In this document: positions 1 through 9,667 of the stretch, piece by piece
Layout: each line of letters begins with the position of its first letter
How positions within the stretch are numbered: position 1 is the first letter of the stretch
Assembly: GCF_016758255.1 (NCBI RefSeq)
Contig: NZ_QYAD01000002.1
Span: 558,001-622,000 of the forward strand
Length of the DNA: 64,000 nt
Origin: Leucobacter chromiireducens subsp. chromiireducens
GTDB taxonomy: Bacteria > Actinomycetota > Actinomycetes > Actinomycetales > Microbacteriaceae
Direction of reading: 5' to 3'
Notes under the pieces: generated by a model
Databases searched by the model: none
What the model was told of the DNA's origin: nothing
The model's input: the letters and a program-made list of their open reading frames with translations, nothing else
Position numbers and translations under genes: made by a program

Positions 1-520
1 GGCACAACCACCAGATCACGTGGTACCGCCACCCGCTCTGCCACTCGATCCCCGCGTCCGTCCACACGCTGGCAAGTTCGTCGCGGCTCAGCGCCCGCCC
101 GCCCGCCAGCGCAGTGAGCGAAATGTCGACGAGCTGATCAAGGGTGGCGTCGCTCAGACCAAGGAATGCGCGCCGCCGCGGAGCACCTGCGAGCACCCGA
201 TGGTTCGTAGCGCGCTGCAGCCAGGTGATGTCTTCGGCCGCCACAACGTGGATCGTGCCGCGCATCGGCCATGACCGCACGAGGAGTCCGCTTTCGAACG
301 CCGCGTGCACATCACTCACGGTCGTTCCCGGCGTGCGCACGCCGAGGGCCCACCGCGACGCCCGCCAGTCCTGCCCCTGCACCGCGAGCATACGGCGAGC
401 GGTCGCCGCGATCCGTGCGGCCCCGTCGCCGTTGCCGTCGTCAGCACTGGTGCCAGCTGCCAAACCCAAAGCGCGCATGCGCACACGAAGCAGATCGTCG
501 CGGCTGAGGATCTCTGTCAT
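1..520 (-). CDS. Winged-helix DNA-binding (HTH_42 / COG3214-like) protein, C-terminus off the window
   Basis: Read by translating the minus strand from ATG at 518-520; it runs off the left edge without a stop (173 codons visible). The N-terminal residues match the HTH_42 (PF06224) winged-helix family: a 'MLAVQGQDWRAS' stretch, 'GVRTPGTTVSDV', then 'SWPMRGTIHVVAAEDITWL'. Members are related to the YcaQ/AlkZ DNA glycosylases, but the catalytic region lies outside the window, so glycosylase activity cannot be judged. It is followed (downstream of its start, on the same strand) by nothing visible and preceded by a 120-bp gap before the OYE gene. Family call good; function unknown. Confidence 0.75.
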   Translation of the reverse strand, partial: MTEILSRDDLLRVRMRALGLAAGTSADDGNGDGAARIAATARRMLAVQGQDWRASRWALGVRTPGTTVSDVHAAFESGLLVRSWPMRGTIHVVAAEDITWLQRATNHRVLAGAPRRRAFLGLSDATLDQLVDISLTALAGGRALSRDELASVWTDAGIEWQSGWRYHVIWWLC

Positions 521-612
521 GGAGTCAGAATAGACCCCGCCACCGACAGGCACTGCTGCGCGTTCCGCGCGTCCGCCGCGTCCGTGCTCGAGGAACAACC
601 CCGAAGACCGAA

Positions 613-651
613 CCCGAGAACCGAGCCCGAGAACCGAGCCCTAGAACCGCG
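613..651. repeat. Three tandem 13-bp repeats overlapping the OYE stop codon
   Basis: The unit CCCGAGAACCGAG occurs at 613-625 and 626-638, and a variant CCCTAGAACCGCG at 639-651. The T in the third copy makes the TAG stop (minus strand, 641-643) of the neighbouring oxidoreductase. A degenerate copy may precede at about 600-612. Confidence 0.8.
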
Positions 652-1723
652 CGCGGTGATACGGCCCAGGCGTGAGCGACTCGGCAGACGGGGCGCGGAG
701 TTCGCGGGCCCAGCGCAGCGGCAGGTGCGGGTCGGCGAGCAGCGGGCGGCCGATGGAGACGATGTCGGCCTGCTCCGTGACGAGAATCGCCTCGGCCTGC
801 GCAGACTCCGTGATCATGCCGACCGTGCCGACGGCGAGCGGGCCACCACGCAACTCAGCTGCGAGCGGCACCTGATATGAGGGGCCAATGGGGATCCGGG
901 CATCCGGCAGATTCGCGCCCGAGGACGCATCGACGAGGTCCGCTCCGTCCTCGGCAAGCCACCCGGCAACGATGCCGCACTCCTCGAGGGAGAACCCGCC
1001 GGGCACCCACTCGGTGGCCGACACTCGAACCACAATCGGGAGCTCCGGGTGCGCAGCGCGAAGCGCACGCACGGTCTCGCGCAATAGCCGTGCGCGACCG
1101 GCGAGATCGCCACCGTACGCGTCATCCCGGTGGTTGGAGAACGGTGAGAGGAATGAGTGAAGCAGATAGCCGTGCGCAGCGTGAACCTCGATCGCGTCGA
1201 AGCCAGCGGCGACGGCTCGATCGGCCGCAGCAACAAACGCCGCAGTGACGCCGGGAATCTCATCGCGCGTGAGTTCGCGCGGTGTCGCGAGATCTCCAAA
1301 CGGGATGGGGGAGGCACCGACGGTCTCCCAGCCGCCTGCCGCCACATCGACGGACCCCGTGGCGGCGTCCGGCAGCCACGGGTGCGTCGACGCCTTGCGG
1401 CCCGCATGCCCGAGCTGCACCCCAATGCGAGCACCGTGTGCGTGCGCCAGCTCAGCAATCCGCGCGAACGCCGGTACCTGCGCGTCGCTCCACAGCCCGA
1501 GGTCGCGCGGCGAGATCCGCCCTTCTGCGACCACAGCGGTTGCCTCTACCATCACGAGCCCCGCCCCACCCCGAGCCAGCGCGCCGTAGTGCTGCAGATG
1601 CCAATCCGTGGGAACCCCATCGGCCGCCGGCACCGAGTATTGGCACATGGGCGACACCCACAGGCGATTGCGCACCTCAAGGTTGCGGAGACGGAACGGA
1701 CGGAACAGCAGGGGATCGGCCAT
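641..1723 (-). CDS. NADH:flavin oxidoreductase, Old Yellow Enzyme family (YqjM-like)
   Basis: An FMN-dependent ene-reductase of 360 residues, close to the usual 340-370. The start is placed at the ATG at 1721-1723 ([10 protein letters not shown]), since the longer frame adds 47 residues that do not look like the family. Visible family features: 'SPMCQYS' near the N-terminus with the flavin-tuning Cys of the YqjM class, '[10 protein letters not shown]' and '[15 protein letters not shown]' of the TIM barrel, and '[14 protein letters not shown]' at the phosphate-binding end. The physiological substrate cannot be read from sequence. It is divergent from the DUF2130 gene, with a 100-bp gap. Confidence 0.9.
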   Translation of the reverse strand: MADPLLFRPFRLRNLEVRNRLWVSPMCQYSVPAADGVPTDWHLQHYGALARGGAGLVMVEATAVVAEGRISPRDLGLWSDAQVPAFARIAELAHAHGARIGVQLGHAGRKASTHPWLPDAATGSVDVAAGGWETVGASPIPFGDLATPRELTRDEIPGVTAAFVAAADRAVAAGFDAIEVHAAHGYLLHSFLSPFSNHRDDAYGGDLAGRARLLRETVRALRAAHPELPIVVRVSATEWVPGGFSLEECGIVAGWLAEDGADLVDASSGANLPDARIPIGPSYQVPLAAELRGGPLAVGTVGMITESAQAEAILVTEQADIVSIGRPLLADPHLPLRWARELRAPSAESLTPGPYHRARF

Positions 1724-1823
1724 GCCGGTCAGTGTACCGGCGGCCCGGCGCGGGTCGAATGTCGGCGGCCTGTGCCAGGGTGGAGCAGGAAGGTTCAGAC
1801 CGCGAATCCCGAAGGAGGCGCTG

Positions 1824-3260
1824 ATGCGCGAGATCAAGTGCCCGCACTGCGGGAAGTCGTTCACCGTCGACGAGGCAGGCTATGCCGACATCGTGAAGCA
1901 GGTGCGCGACAGCGAGTTTGAGGCGCAACTGCACGAGCGGCTCCAGCTCGCCGAGCAGGAGAAAGACGCAGCCCTCGAGCTCGCTCGCGTCACCTCAGCC
2001 AGCAAACTCCAGCAGGCTGAAGCCGCGAAAGATACGGAGATCCAACGGCTTCAGGCGCAACTTGCCGAAGGAGAGACCGCACAGCGGCTCGCTGTCGCGG
2101 AGGCGCTCGGGCAGGTCGAGAAGGATCGCGACGCGCTCGCCGCAGAGCTTGCGGAGGCGAAGCGGGAGTGGGCCGCCGCCGAAACCCTGACGCGCGAGCG
2201 GCACGAGGCCGCGCTGCGCGAGGCCGTTGCGCCGCAGGAGCGCGAGCTCGCTGAGCTCCGCGCGCAGCTGGCTGGCGAGGCGACGGCGAGAAAGCTCGCG
2301 GTGACGGAAGCCGTGGGCCGCATTGAGAAAGAGCGCGACGAGGCACGGAGCAGCCTGCAGCAGGCGCAGCTCGAGAAGCAGCTCGCTGAACGTGCGCTCA
2401 CTGAGCGCTACGAGACCCAGCTCAAGGACCGCGACAACGAGATCGTGCGTATTCGGGATATGAAAGCGCGCCTGTCGACGAAGATGATCGGTGAGACTCT
2501 CGAGCTGCACTGCGAGAACACGTTCAATCAGATTCGTGCCACGGCGTTCCCGCACGCGTATTTCGAGAAAGACAACGACGCGCGGAGCGGAAGCAAGGGC
2601 GACTACATCTTCCGTGACTTCGATGCGGCCGGCATCGAGGTGGTCTCGATCATGTTCGAGATGAAGAACGAGGCGGACGAGACCGCGACAAAGAAGAAGA
2701 ACGAGGACTTCCTGAAGGAGCTCGATAAGGATCGGCGAGAGAAGGGCTGCGAGTACGCGGTGCTCGTGTCGCTCCTTGAGCCCGAAAGTGAGCTCTACAA
2801 CAGCGGTATTGTTGATGTGTCGCACCGCTACCCGAAAATGTACGTCGTGCGCCCGCAGTTCTTCCTGCCGCTCATCACCCTGCTGCGCAACGCCGCACTG
2901 GGGGCGCTGCAGTACAAGACCGAACTTGAGCACGTGAAGTCGCAGAACATCGACATCACGGAGTTCGAGAGTGAGCTTGACACGTTTAAGAGTGCATTCG
3001 GGCGGAACTACGAGCTCGCTTCCGCGCAGTTTGCGGAGGCGATCAAGCGCATCGACACGTCGATTCGCGAGATGGAGAAGGTGCGGGAGCAGCTGCTCAA
3101 ATCGGAGAACAATCTGCGCCTCGCAAACGACAAGGCACAGGGAGTCACGGTGAAGAAGCTGACTCGGGGCAACCCGACGATGCAGGCGAAGTTCGCCGAG
3201 CTTGGCGCCGCACGTGCGAACGACGGCGCAGACACCACGAAGGAGAACACCGACGCATGA
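1824..3260 (+). CDS. DUF2130 protein: zinc finger, coiled coil, nuclease-like domain
   Basis: 478 residues; start fixed by GAAGGAGG at 1811-1818. Domains in order: a CPHC knuckle at residues 6-9, a long charged Ala/Glu/Arg coiled coil (about 35-230), then the DUF2130 domain with 'SKGDYIF' and 'FEMKNE'. The spacing D260...E279-M-K281 resembles a PD-(D/E)xK nuclease core, and I recall DUF2130 being grouped with that fold; catalysis is inference. A further acidic/basic helical tail follows to residue 478. Its stop overlaps the start of the DUF3516 helicase by 4 bases, so the two are almost certainly cotranscribed and translationally coupled. No function has been established to my knowledge. Confidence 0.85.
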   Translation: MREIKCPHCGKSFTVDEAGYADIVKQVRDSEFEAQLHERLQLAEQEKDAALELARVTSASKLQQAEAAKDTEIQRLQAQLAEGETAQRLAVAEALGQVEKDRDALAAELAEAKREWAAAETLTRERHEAALREAVAPQERELAELRAQLAGEATARKLAVTEAVGRIEKERDEARSSLQQAQLEKQLAERALTERYETQLKDRDNEIVRIRDMKARLSTKMIGETLELHCENTFNQIRATAFPHAYFEKDNDARSGSKGDYIFRDFDAAGIEVVSIMFEMKNEADETATKKKNEDFLKELDKDRREKGCEYAVLVSLLEPESELYNSGIVDVSHRYPKMYVVRPQFFLPLITLLRNAALGALQYKTELEHVKSQNIDITEFESELDTFKSAFGRNYELASAQFAEAIKRIDTSIREMEKVREQLLKSENNLRLANDKAQGVTVKKLTRGNPTMQAKFAELGAARANDGADTTKENTDA

Positions 3261-5842
3261 GCCTCGATCAGGCCCTCGACGCTGCCCGCGCGGGCGGCGC
3301 GGATGAGGCATTCGCCGCGTTTGAATCGTGGGCCGAGACCGAGCGGGGGCTGCGTCTCTACCCAGCACAGGAGGAGGCGATCCTCGGCATCACGCTTGGC
3401 AGCAACGTGATCCTTGCGACGCCGACTGGAACCGGAAAGTCGCTCGTGGCGATTGGAGCGCACTTCATTGCGCTCGCGGAGGGCCGGCGTACCGTCTACA
3501 CCGCCCCGATCAAGGCGCTCGTGAGCGAGAAGTTCTTTGACCTCGTGGGGATCTTTGGTGCGGAGCGCGTGGGGATGGTCACGGGAGACAGCTCGATTAA
3601 CCCGGACGCCCCGATCCTCTGCTGCACGGCGGAGATTCTCGCGAACCTCGCAATTCGCGACAAAAACGTCGATAACCCCGAGACCGGCGGCATCACTCAG
3701 GTGATCATGGACGAGTTCCACTACTACGCGGACCCGGATCGCGGGTGGGCGTGGCAGGTGCCGCTCCTGCTGATGCACGACGCGCAGTTCTTGCTGATGT
3801 CGGCAACGCTCGGCGACGTCACCGAGCTCGCGGCAGATCTCAGCGACGCGACGGGGCGCGACACCGCGCTCGTCACGGGGGTTGAGCGCCCGGTGCCGCT
3901 GAGCTTCAGTTACGAGGTCGCCCCCGCGCACGAGGTCGTGGAGCAGCTCATCGCTGATCGCGAAGTGCCGGCGTACCTCGTCCACTTCAACCAATCGCAC
4001 GCCGTTGAGCAGGCCCAGGCGCTCGCGTCCATCAAGATCGTCGATCGCGCCGGCCGCGACGAGATCGCAGCGGCGATTGGTGATTTCCGGTTCTCGACTG
4101 GTTTCGGCGGCACGCTCTCGCGACTCGTGCGTTCGGGGATCGGCGTGCACCACGCCGGGATGCTGCCGCGCTACCGCCGACTCGTCGAGCAGCTCGCGCA
4201 GCGTGGACTCCTCCGGGTGATTTGCGGAACGGATACGCTCGGCGTCGGCATCAATGTGCCGATCCGCACCGTCGTCATCACGGCGCTCACGAAGTTCGAC
4301 GGTGAAAAGATGCGCCGGCTCTCGGCGCGAGAGTTCCACCAGATTGCCGGCCGCGCGGGCCGTGCGGGCTACGACACCGAGGGCGATGTCATCGCGCTTG
4401 CGCCGGAGCACGAGATCGAGAACGCGAAGGCGGCGGCGAAGGCGGCGGCGAAGGCAGCTGACGGAAAGGGCGGAAAAAAGGCGAAGCCCGCGAAGAAGAA
4501 GGCACCGCCGCAGGGCTTCGTCGCGTGGAGCGAGCAGACACTCGACAAGCTCGTTGCGTCCGAACCCGAGCCGCTTGTCAGCCGCATGCGAGTCACCCAC
4601 TCGATGGTGCTGGGCGTCATCGGCCGCGGCGAGGAGTGGGAGGGCGAGGCCCTCAACACGATGCAAATGCTCATTTTCGACAGCCACGAGCCGCGGGCAC
4701 GGCAGTTCGCACACGCGCGCACCGCGCTCGAGATTTTCCGCACGCTGCGGAACGGCGGCATCGTGGAGGTCCACGAGGACGCACAGGGGCAGCGACTGCT
4801 GCGCCTCACCGTTGAACTCCAGGCAAACTTTGCGCTCAACCAGCCGCTCTCACCGTTCGCGCTTGCAGCAATCGAACTGCTGGATCCCGAGTCAGTGAGC
4901 TATCCGCTCGACGTGATCTCGATCATCGAGGCAACGCTTGAGGACCCGCGCGCGATCGTGCGGGCGCAGGAGCACCGCGCGCGTGGGGAAGCAGTCGCAG
5001 CGATGAAGGCCGAGGGGATCGAGTACGAGGAGCGGATGGAACTGCTCGAGGAGATCACCCACCCGCAGCCGTTGAAGGAACTGCTCGACGAGGCGTACGA
5101 GGCCTACGTGAAAGAAGTGCCTTGGGCGCGTGACTACGAGCTGCGCCCGAAGTCGATCGTGCGCGACATGGTGGAGCGCGCCTTCGGGTTCCGCGATCTC
5201 GTGTCTTTCTACCAGCTCGGCCGCGCCGAGGGCGGGGTGCTTCGCTACTTGAGCGACGCATACCGCGCGATCGAGCGCACCGTGCCGGAGCAGGCGAAGA
5301 GCCCCGAGCTCGAGGAACTCATCGACTGGCTCGGTGAGTTGGTGCGCCAGGTTGACTCGAGCCTTGTGGACGAGTGGGAGGAGCTTGCGCACCCCGATCC
5401 TGAAGCGCATGCCGCGGCGCAGTCCGCGACCGTTGACCTCGCCCCGCCCGCGCGCTCGGTGCTTGCGAACGAGCGCGCGTTCGCGGTGATGCTGCGCAAC
5501 GCGCTCTTCCGGCGGGTGCAGGCCGCGGCCTTCGAACGCTACGCCGAGCTCGCCGAGCTTGACGGCGCCCACGGTTTTGGTGAGCAGCGCTGGCGCGATG
5601 CGCTCGCGGGCTACTTCACGGAGTACGACGAGATTCGCACGGATGCTGACGCGCGAAATGCTGCCCTGCTCGAGATCGACAAGAGCACGGCGGCAGCTGG
5701 CGAGTGGCGCTTCCGGCAGGTGCTGCTTGACCCGTCGGGCGATCGTGACTGGGCAATCGAGGGGATCATCGACCTCGCGGAATCTGAAGCGGACGGCGAG
5801 CCCGCGGTGCGCGTGCAGCGCGTGGGCCCGTTCCAGGACTAG
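3257..5842 (+). CDS. DEAD/DEAH-box (Ski2-like) helicase with DUF3516 C-terminus
   Basis: 861 residues, ATG overlapping the upstream stop by 4 bases. Helicase motifs: Walker [10 protein letters not shown] at 54-62, Walker B DEFH at 152-155, SAT at 182-184, motif [10 protein letters not shown] at 362-369. A Lys/Ala-rich insert (about 389-421) separates the helicase core from the C-terminal region, which matches the actinobacterial DUF3516 type. The order of motifs and the size resemble Ski2/Mtr4-type superfamily 2 RNA helicases. Role unknown; the coupling to a nuclease-like partner suggests nucleic-acid processing or RNA turnover. A hairpin at 5847-5872 ends the unit. Confidence 0.9.
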   Translation: MSLDQALDAARAGGADEAFAAFESWAETERGLRLYPAQEEAILGITLGSNVILATPTGTGKSLVAIGAHFIALAEGRRTVYTAPIKALVSEKFFDLVGIFGAERVGMVTGDSSINPDAPILCCTAEILANLAIRDKNVDNPETGGITQVIMDEFHYYADPDRGWAWQVPLLLMHDAQFLLMSATLGDVTELAADLSDATGRDTALVTGVERPVPLSFSYEVAPAHEVVEQLIADREVPAYLVHFNQSHAVEQAQALASIKIVDRAGRDEIAAAIGDFRFSTGFGGTLSRLVRSGIGVHHAGMLPRYRRLVEQLAQRGLLRVICGTDTLGVGINVPIRTVVITALTKFDGEKMRRLSAREFHQIAGRAGRAGYDTEGDVIALAPEHEIENAKAAAKAAAKAADGKGGKKAKPAKKKAPPQGFVAWSEQTLDKLVASEPEPLVSRMRVTHSMVLGVIGRGEEWEGEALNTMQMLIFDSHEPRARQFAHARTALEIFRTLRNGGIVEVHEDAQGQRLLRLTVELQANFALNQPLSPFALAAIELLDPESVSYPLDVISIIEATLEDPRAIVRAQEHRARGEAVAAMKAEGIEYEERMELLEEITHPQPLKELLDEAYEAYVKEVPWARDYELRPKSIVRDMVERAFGFRDLVSFYQLGRAEGGVLRYLSDAYRAIERTVPEQAKSPELEELIDWLGELVRQVDSSLVDEWEELAHPDPEAHAAAQSATVDLAPPARSVLANERAFAVMLRNALFRRVQAAAFERYAELAELDGAHGFGEQRWRDALAGYFTEYDEIRTDADARNAALLEIDKSTAAAGEWRFRQVLLDPSGDRDWAIEGIIDLAESEADGEPAVRVQRVGPFQD

Positions 5843-5846
5843 CCGC

Positions 5847-5872
5847 GCGGCGCGCCGAGTCTGGCGCGCCGC
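5847..5872 (+). terminator. Hairpin after the helicase gene
   Basis: Perfect 10-bp inverted repeat GCGGCGCGCC / GGCGCGCCGC with a 6-base loop, 5 bases after the stop codon. There is no T tract, as is common for terminators in high-GC actinobacteria. Confidence 0.6.
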
Positions 5873-5967
5873 ACCCGTGGATCCCTAGAATACAGCGCAG
5901 ATGGACGGTCGAATTCGCGGCCGCCGCGGGGCAGTGTGGTGCTGCCGGGGACCGCGAGGGAGACACC

Positions 5968-7437
5968 ATGCATATTCCGTACGCAGAGCGCACCCGTGTG
6001 CTGGTGGTCATTGGCACGAGGCCCGAGGCCATCAAGATGATCCCGGTGATTCGGGCGCTGCAAGACTCAGGGACGTTTCGCCCGGTTGTGATCGCGACGG
6101 GGCAGCACATGGAGCTGGTTGAGGACCTGATTCTCCGTTCCGGGCTGCGGATCGACGCGAACCTCCGGGTGTCGGAGCCCCGGGACGGCGTGCGCCCCAC
6201 CCTGAACGAGATGTTCGCGCGCATCATGGTGGGAATCGACCGGATTTGGAGCGGCCAGGCAGTGCCCTCCGAGTTCCAAGCAGACGGGCGTCGAGAGGTG
6301 AGTGGCGCGGTTGCGTGCCTCGTGCACGGGGACACGAGTTCCGCCGCCGCCGCGGCGCTTGCGTCGTTCAACCTCCAAATCCCAGTGGTGCATGTCGAGG
6401 CGGGCCTGCGAACCTCGGACCTGCTCTCCCCGTTCCCCGAAGAGGGAAACCGGCAGCTGATCTCGCGGATCGCGGCGCTGCACCTCGCACCGACGACCGC
6501 CAACAAGATGAACCTGGTGCGGGAGGGCGTCGACTACGATCGCGTCATCGTGACGGGAAACACGTCAATCGATATGCTGCGCTGGGCTGCGGCGGAGGCG
6601 AGCGGCTTCGGCCCGGGGCTTGAAGGCCTGGAGCCGGATCCCGCGCACCCCATCGTGCTCGTCACTGCCCACCGGCGCGAGAACTGGGGCGCTGGCCTGC
6701 AGCGGATTGCCGCGGCGATCCGTGAACTCAGCGAGCGGTACCCGAACGCCCGTTTCGTCGTGCCTATGCACCCGAACCCAGTTGCCCGTGGCCCGCTGCT
6801 CGATGCGCTCAGTGACCGCGAGAACGCGCTGCTTGTCGAGCCCCGCGATTACCTCGCGTTTGCTCACCTCATGGGCGCCGCCCGGCTCATCATCACCGAC
6901 TCCGGCGGTGTGCAGGAGGAGGCACCCGCGCTCGGCACCCCCGTGCTTGTGGCTCGGGACACGACTGAGCGAGGTGAAGGCGTCGACGCTGGCACGCTGA
7001 CACTCGTGGGAACCGATCCCAATCGAATCATTGCTGAGGCGGCCGTGCTGCTCGAAAATGACCTGGAGCACGCTCGTCGCGCGGCAAAGCCGAATCCGTA
7101 CGGCGATGGTCACGCATCCGAGCGCATCGTGCAGGCCCTCGAACACATTTTGCGCGCGGGGGAGCCACCGCACGAACTCTCCGGGAACGGGCTACGCGAT
7201 GCCGTGCTGCGGCGGCTCGGACTCGATCGCGACGGCGATGAGGGAGGCGCCCCACTCAGCTCGGGGGTGCAGCCTCGCCACGCCTCGGTGACCCCCGAGC
7301 TCGCGGTCGCGAGTTCGGGCGCCTCCGTTGCGGTCTCCGCGGTGGAGCTTGCCCGCACCCTTGACACTGCCGCCGACCCAGCAGCCATGCTTCCCCACGC
7401 GCCCGCAGCGGTGGTGGCCGCGGGCGGGGCGGAATGA
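5968..7437 (+). CDS. wecB: UDP-N-acetylglucosamine 2-epimerase (non-hydrolysing) with long C-terminal tail
   Basis: Interconverts UDP-GlcNAc and UDP-ManNAc in the cytoplasm. The first ~390 residues carry the family signature: GTRPEAIK at 16-23, 'VHGDTSSA', 'HVEAGLRT', 'LVTAHRRENWG' and 'DSGGVQEEAP'. The normal enzyme is about 360-390 residues; here a further ~95-residue Ala/Pro/Val-rich, low-complexity tail follows to 489, without recognisable domain. GGGAG lies before the ATG. The stop overlaps the start of the membrane glycosyltransferase by 4 bases, so UDP-ManNAc is probably made for that enzyme's product. Confidence 0.93.
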   Translation: MHIPYAERTRVLVVIGTRPEAIKMIPVIRALQDSGTFRPVVIATGQHMELVEDLILRSGLRIDANLRVSEPRDGVRPTLNEMFARIMVGIDRIWSGQAVPSEFQADGRREVSGAVACLVHGDTSSAAAAALASFNLQIPVVHVEAGLRTSDLLSPFPEEGNRQLISRIAALHLAPTTANKMNLVREGVDYDRVIVTGNTSIDMLRWAAAEASGFGPGLEGLEPDPAHPIVLVTAHRRENWGAGLQRIAAAIRELSERYPNARFVVPMHPNPVARGPLLDALSDRENALLVEPRDYLAFAHLMGAARLIITDSGGVQEEAPALGTPVLVARDTTERGEGVDAGTLTLVGTDPNRIIAEAAVLLENDLEHARRAAKPNPYGDGHASERIVQALEHILRAGEPPHELSGNGLRDAVLRRLGLDRDGDEGGAPLSSGVQPRHASVTPELAVASSGASVAVSAVELARTLDTAADPAAMLPHAPAAVVAAGGAE

Positions 7438-8891
7438 CGGCCGGACTCGCGGGTGACACCGCGGTGGCGCTGCATCCCGCATTCACCGTGCCCAGTATCG
7501 GGGAGATCCTGTACTTCCTCATCCACCTCTACGACGGGCTGCCGATCTGGGCGATCCCGATTTTCTGGGCCGCTCTCGTGTGCATCCTGGGCAGCTTCGT
7601 CTCACTCATCGTGCTCATTATTCGAGCAGCGCTGATCCGCCGCGAGCTGCGCGACGTTGATCGGCAGCCGCGGGAGAAGTCCGGAGAGGACGATTTCCTG
7701 TGGGTGTTCATGGTTCCTGCGCTCAACGAGGAGATCACGATCACCGACTCGGTGAGCCGGCTGCTCGAGGTCGAGGTGACCCACAAACGGATCCTCGTCA
7801 TCAATGACGGCTCGAGCGACAAGACGGGGGAAATTCTCGCCGGGCTTGCAGCGCCCGAGCTCACCGTGCTCACGCGGGTGCCTCCGAACGCGCGTCAAGG
7901 AAAGTCCGAGGCGTTGAATGACGCGTGGCGCTATCTTCACGCACGAATTCTGGGCTCCGGCGTGTACGCAGGCTGGGACCCGGCTCGGGTTATCGTGACC
8001 ATTGTTGACGCTGACGGACGGCTCGACCCGGAGGCTTGGCGCGTCGCAGCCCCCTTCGCGGACCCCCTCGTGGGTGGCGTGCAGTCGCAGGTACGCATCT
8101 ATAACCGGCACGGGTTTATCACCTGGGCGCAAGACCTCGAGTTCGGTGTGTTTGGCAGCGTGTTCCAACTCGGTCGTGTCGCCTGGGGCACCGCAAATAT
8201 GGGCGGGAACGGGCAGTTCAACCGCCTCGCCGCGCTCGATAGCGTCGCCGAGGAGGACACTGCTGGGAACCGCGGACCGTGGCTCGCCGGGCGGCTGACC
8301 GAGGACCAGGACATCGGGCTGCGGCTCATCCACGCCGGGTGGCGCGGCGCGCAGTCGACCGTGGTGACCATCAATCAGCAAGGTCTGCACTCGCTGCGTG
8401 CGCTGTATCGACAGCGGACGCGCTGGTCTCAGGGCGCGTGGCAGGTGCTGGATCGAATCTGGCCGAGCATGCGCAACCCGCACCTCGGGTTCGTCGCGAA
8501 GGTTGACCAGCTCTGGTACCTCCTGACGCCGATCGTGCAGGCCATCGTGGGCCTGTCGGTGGTGCTGAGCGTGATTTTCCTCGCCTTCGGGCTGTACCGG
8601 CCGCACTGGTCGATCTTCATCATCGTGCTCTTCTACGTGTTCTCGGCGGGGCCGGGCATCGCGGGCGTCTTCTTTGCCCGGCGCCGGCCCGGGCTCGTAC
8701 CGTTTCTCATGAACCTGCTGCTCGCGCACCTCTATCTCTTCTACTCGTGGCTGATCTACCCGGTCGTGTATCGTGCACTCTTGCGACAGCTGATCGGACG
8801 AAACAGCTGGGCGAAGACGAAGCGCGAGGCGATTGCGCCCGCGCCGGGGCCGGCACCTAGCCCCCTCACCCCAGGGACGGAGACCGCATGA
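7434..8891 (+). CDS. Membrane glycosyltransferase family 2 with processive-synthase motifs
   Basis: 485 residues. An N-terminal membrane segment (about 20-65) is followed by a GT-A catalytic domain and about four C-terminal membrane segments (about 355-455). The motif set of processive beta-glycosyltransferases is visible: NDGSSDKT from 124, DAD at 192-194, TED at 289-291 and QRTRW (QxxRW) at 327-331. This arrangement is known from cellulose, hyaluronan, chitin and PNAG synthases. Coupled by 4-base overlaps to the epimerase upstream and deoC downstream. A secreted aminosugar polymer is inferred; the true donor and product are unknown. Confidence 0.88.
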   Translation: MTAGLAGDTAVALHPAFTVPSIGEILYFLIHLYDGLPIWAIPIFWAALVCILGSFVSLIVLIIRAALIRRELRDVDRQPREKSGEDDFLWVFMVPALNEEITITDSVSRLLEVEVTHKRILVINDGSSDKTGEILAGLAAPELTVLTRVPPNARQGKSEALNDAWRYLHARILGSGVYAGWDPARVIVTIVDADGRLDPEAWRVAAPFADPLVGGVQSQVRIYNRHGFITWAQDLEFGVFGSVFQLGRVAWGTANMGGNGQFNRLAALDSVAEEDTAGNRGPWLAGRLTEDQDIGLRLIHAGWRGAQSTVVTINQQGLHSLRALYRQRTRWSQGAWQVLDRIWPSMRNPHLGFVAKVDQLWYLLTPIVQAIVGLSVVLSVIFLAFGLYRPHWSIFIIVLFYVFSAGPGIAGVFFARRRPGLVPFLMNLLLAHLYLFYSWLIYPVVYRALLRQLIGRNSWAKTKREAIAPAPGPAPSPLTPGTETA

Positions 8892-9649
8892 CCACCGCCG
8901 CAGATTTCACCACTGAGACGTTCCTCGCGAACGCAGACCACACACTCCTCGCGCCGGGCACCACACCGGCCGAGCTTGAGCAGTTCCTGCTCGACGCGCG
9001 CAGGCTTGGGGTCGGGCGCGTGTGCATCAGCCCCACGCTGGTGGAGGATGCCGCAGCTCCGCTCCGCAGTAGCGCCGTGCAGATCGTCACGGTTGTGGGC
9101 TTTCCGAGCGGCGTCCACACCGCCGAGGTGAAGGCCGCCGAGGCCGCGCAGGCGGTTGCGGACGGTGCCGCCGAGATCGATATGGTGATGAACCGTGGCC
9201 TTGCGCGTGCCGGCGACTGGGGCGGCGTGCAGGCCGAGATCCAGGCGGTGCGCGACGCGGTGCCCGGCGTCGTGCTCAAGGTGATCCTCGAGACCGCCGC
9301 GCTGAGCGATGCGCAGATCGTCGCTGCCTGCCGCGCCGCGGAAGCCGCCAGAGCCGATTTTGTGAAGACCTCCACCGGCTTCGACCCGGCGGGAGGAGCG
9401 AGCGTGCACGCCGTGCAGATCATGGCAGAGACCGTGGGGGGTCGGCTCGGCGTGAAGGCCTCGGGAGGAATCCGCACGGCGGCAGCGGTGCGCGAGCTTG
9501 CGGCCGCCGGCGCCACCCGCTTCGGAGTGTCGGGAACCGCAGCGATTCTCGAGAGCTGGGGGCACCAATCGTCTTCCGCCGCGGGTTCGGCGGGCGTGTC
9601 CGTTGCCACGGGGGCGATCCAGCTCCCGGGTGCGGGCGGCGCATACTGA
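8888..9649 (+). CDS. deoC: Deoxyribose-phosphate aldolase
   Basis: Class I aldolase cleaving 2-deoxyribose 5-phosphate to glyceraldehyde 3-phosphate and acetaldehyde in deoxynucleoside breakdown. 253 residues, a little longer than the usual 220-250. 'VVGFPSGVH', 'EIDMVMN', the Schiff-base motif 'FVKTSTGF' with Lys160 and the second catalytic Lys190 in 'GVKASGGIRT' are all present. The start overlaps the glycosyltransferase stop by 4 bases, which is position rather than a functional link. No other deo genes are nearby. Confidence 0.95.
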   Translation: MTTAADFTTETFLANADHTLLAPGTTPAELEQFLLDARRLGVGRVCISPTLVEDAAAPLRSSAVQIVTVVGFPSGVHTAEVKAAEAAQAVADGAAEIDMVMNRGLARAGDWGGVQAEIQAVRDAVPGVVLKVILETAALSDAQIVAACRAAEAARADFVKTSTGFDPAGGASVHAVQIMAETVGGRLGVKASGGIRTAAAVRELAAAGATRFGVSGTAAILESWGHQSSSAAGSAGVSVATGAIQLPGAGGAY

Positions 9650-9655
9650 GCGCTC

Positions 9656-9661
9656 TAGACT
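9656..9661 (+). promoter_or_regulatory. Candidate -10 element for ppx (leaderless)
   Basis: TAGACT ends 6 bases before the ATG at 9668, so transcription would begin at or close to the start codon. The -35 is not clear. Confidence 0.4.
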
Positions 9662-9667
9662 GAGGAT

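Noticed and set aside
3008-4774. 588-residue open frame on the minus strand
   Set aside because: Opposite the DUF3516 helicase, whose motifs are intact.
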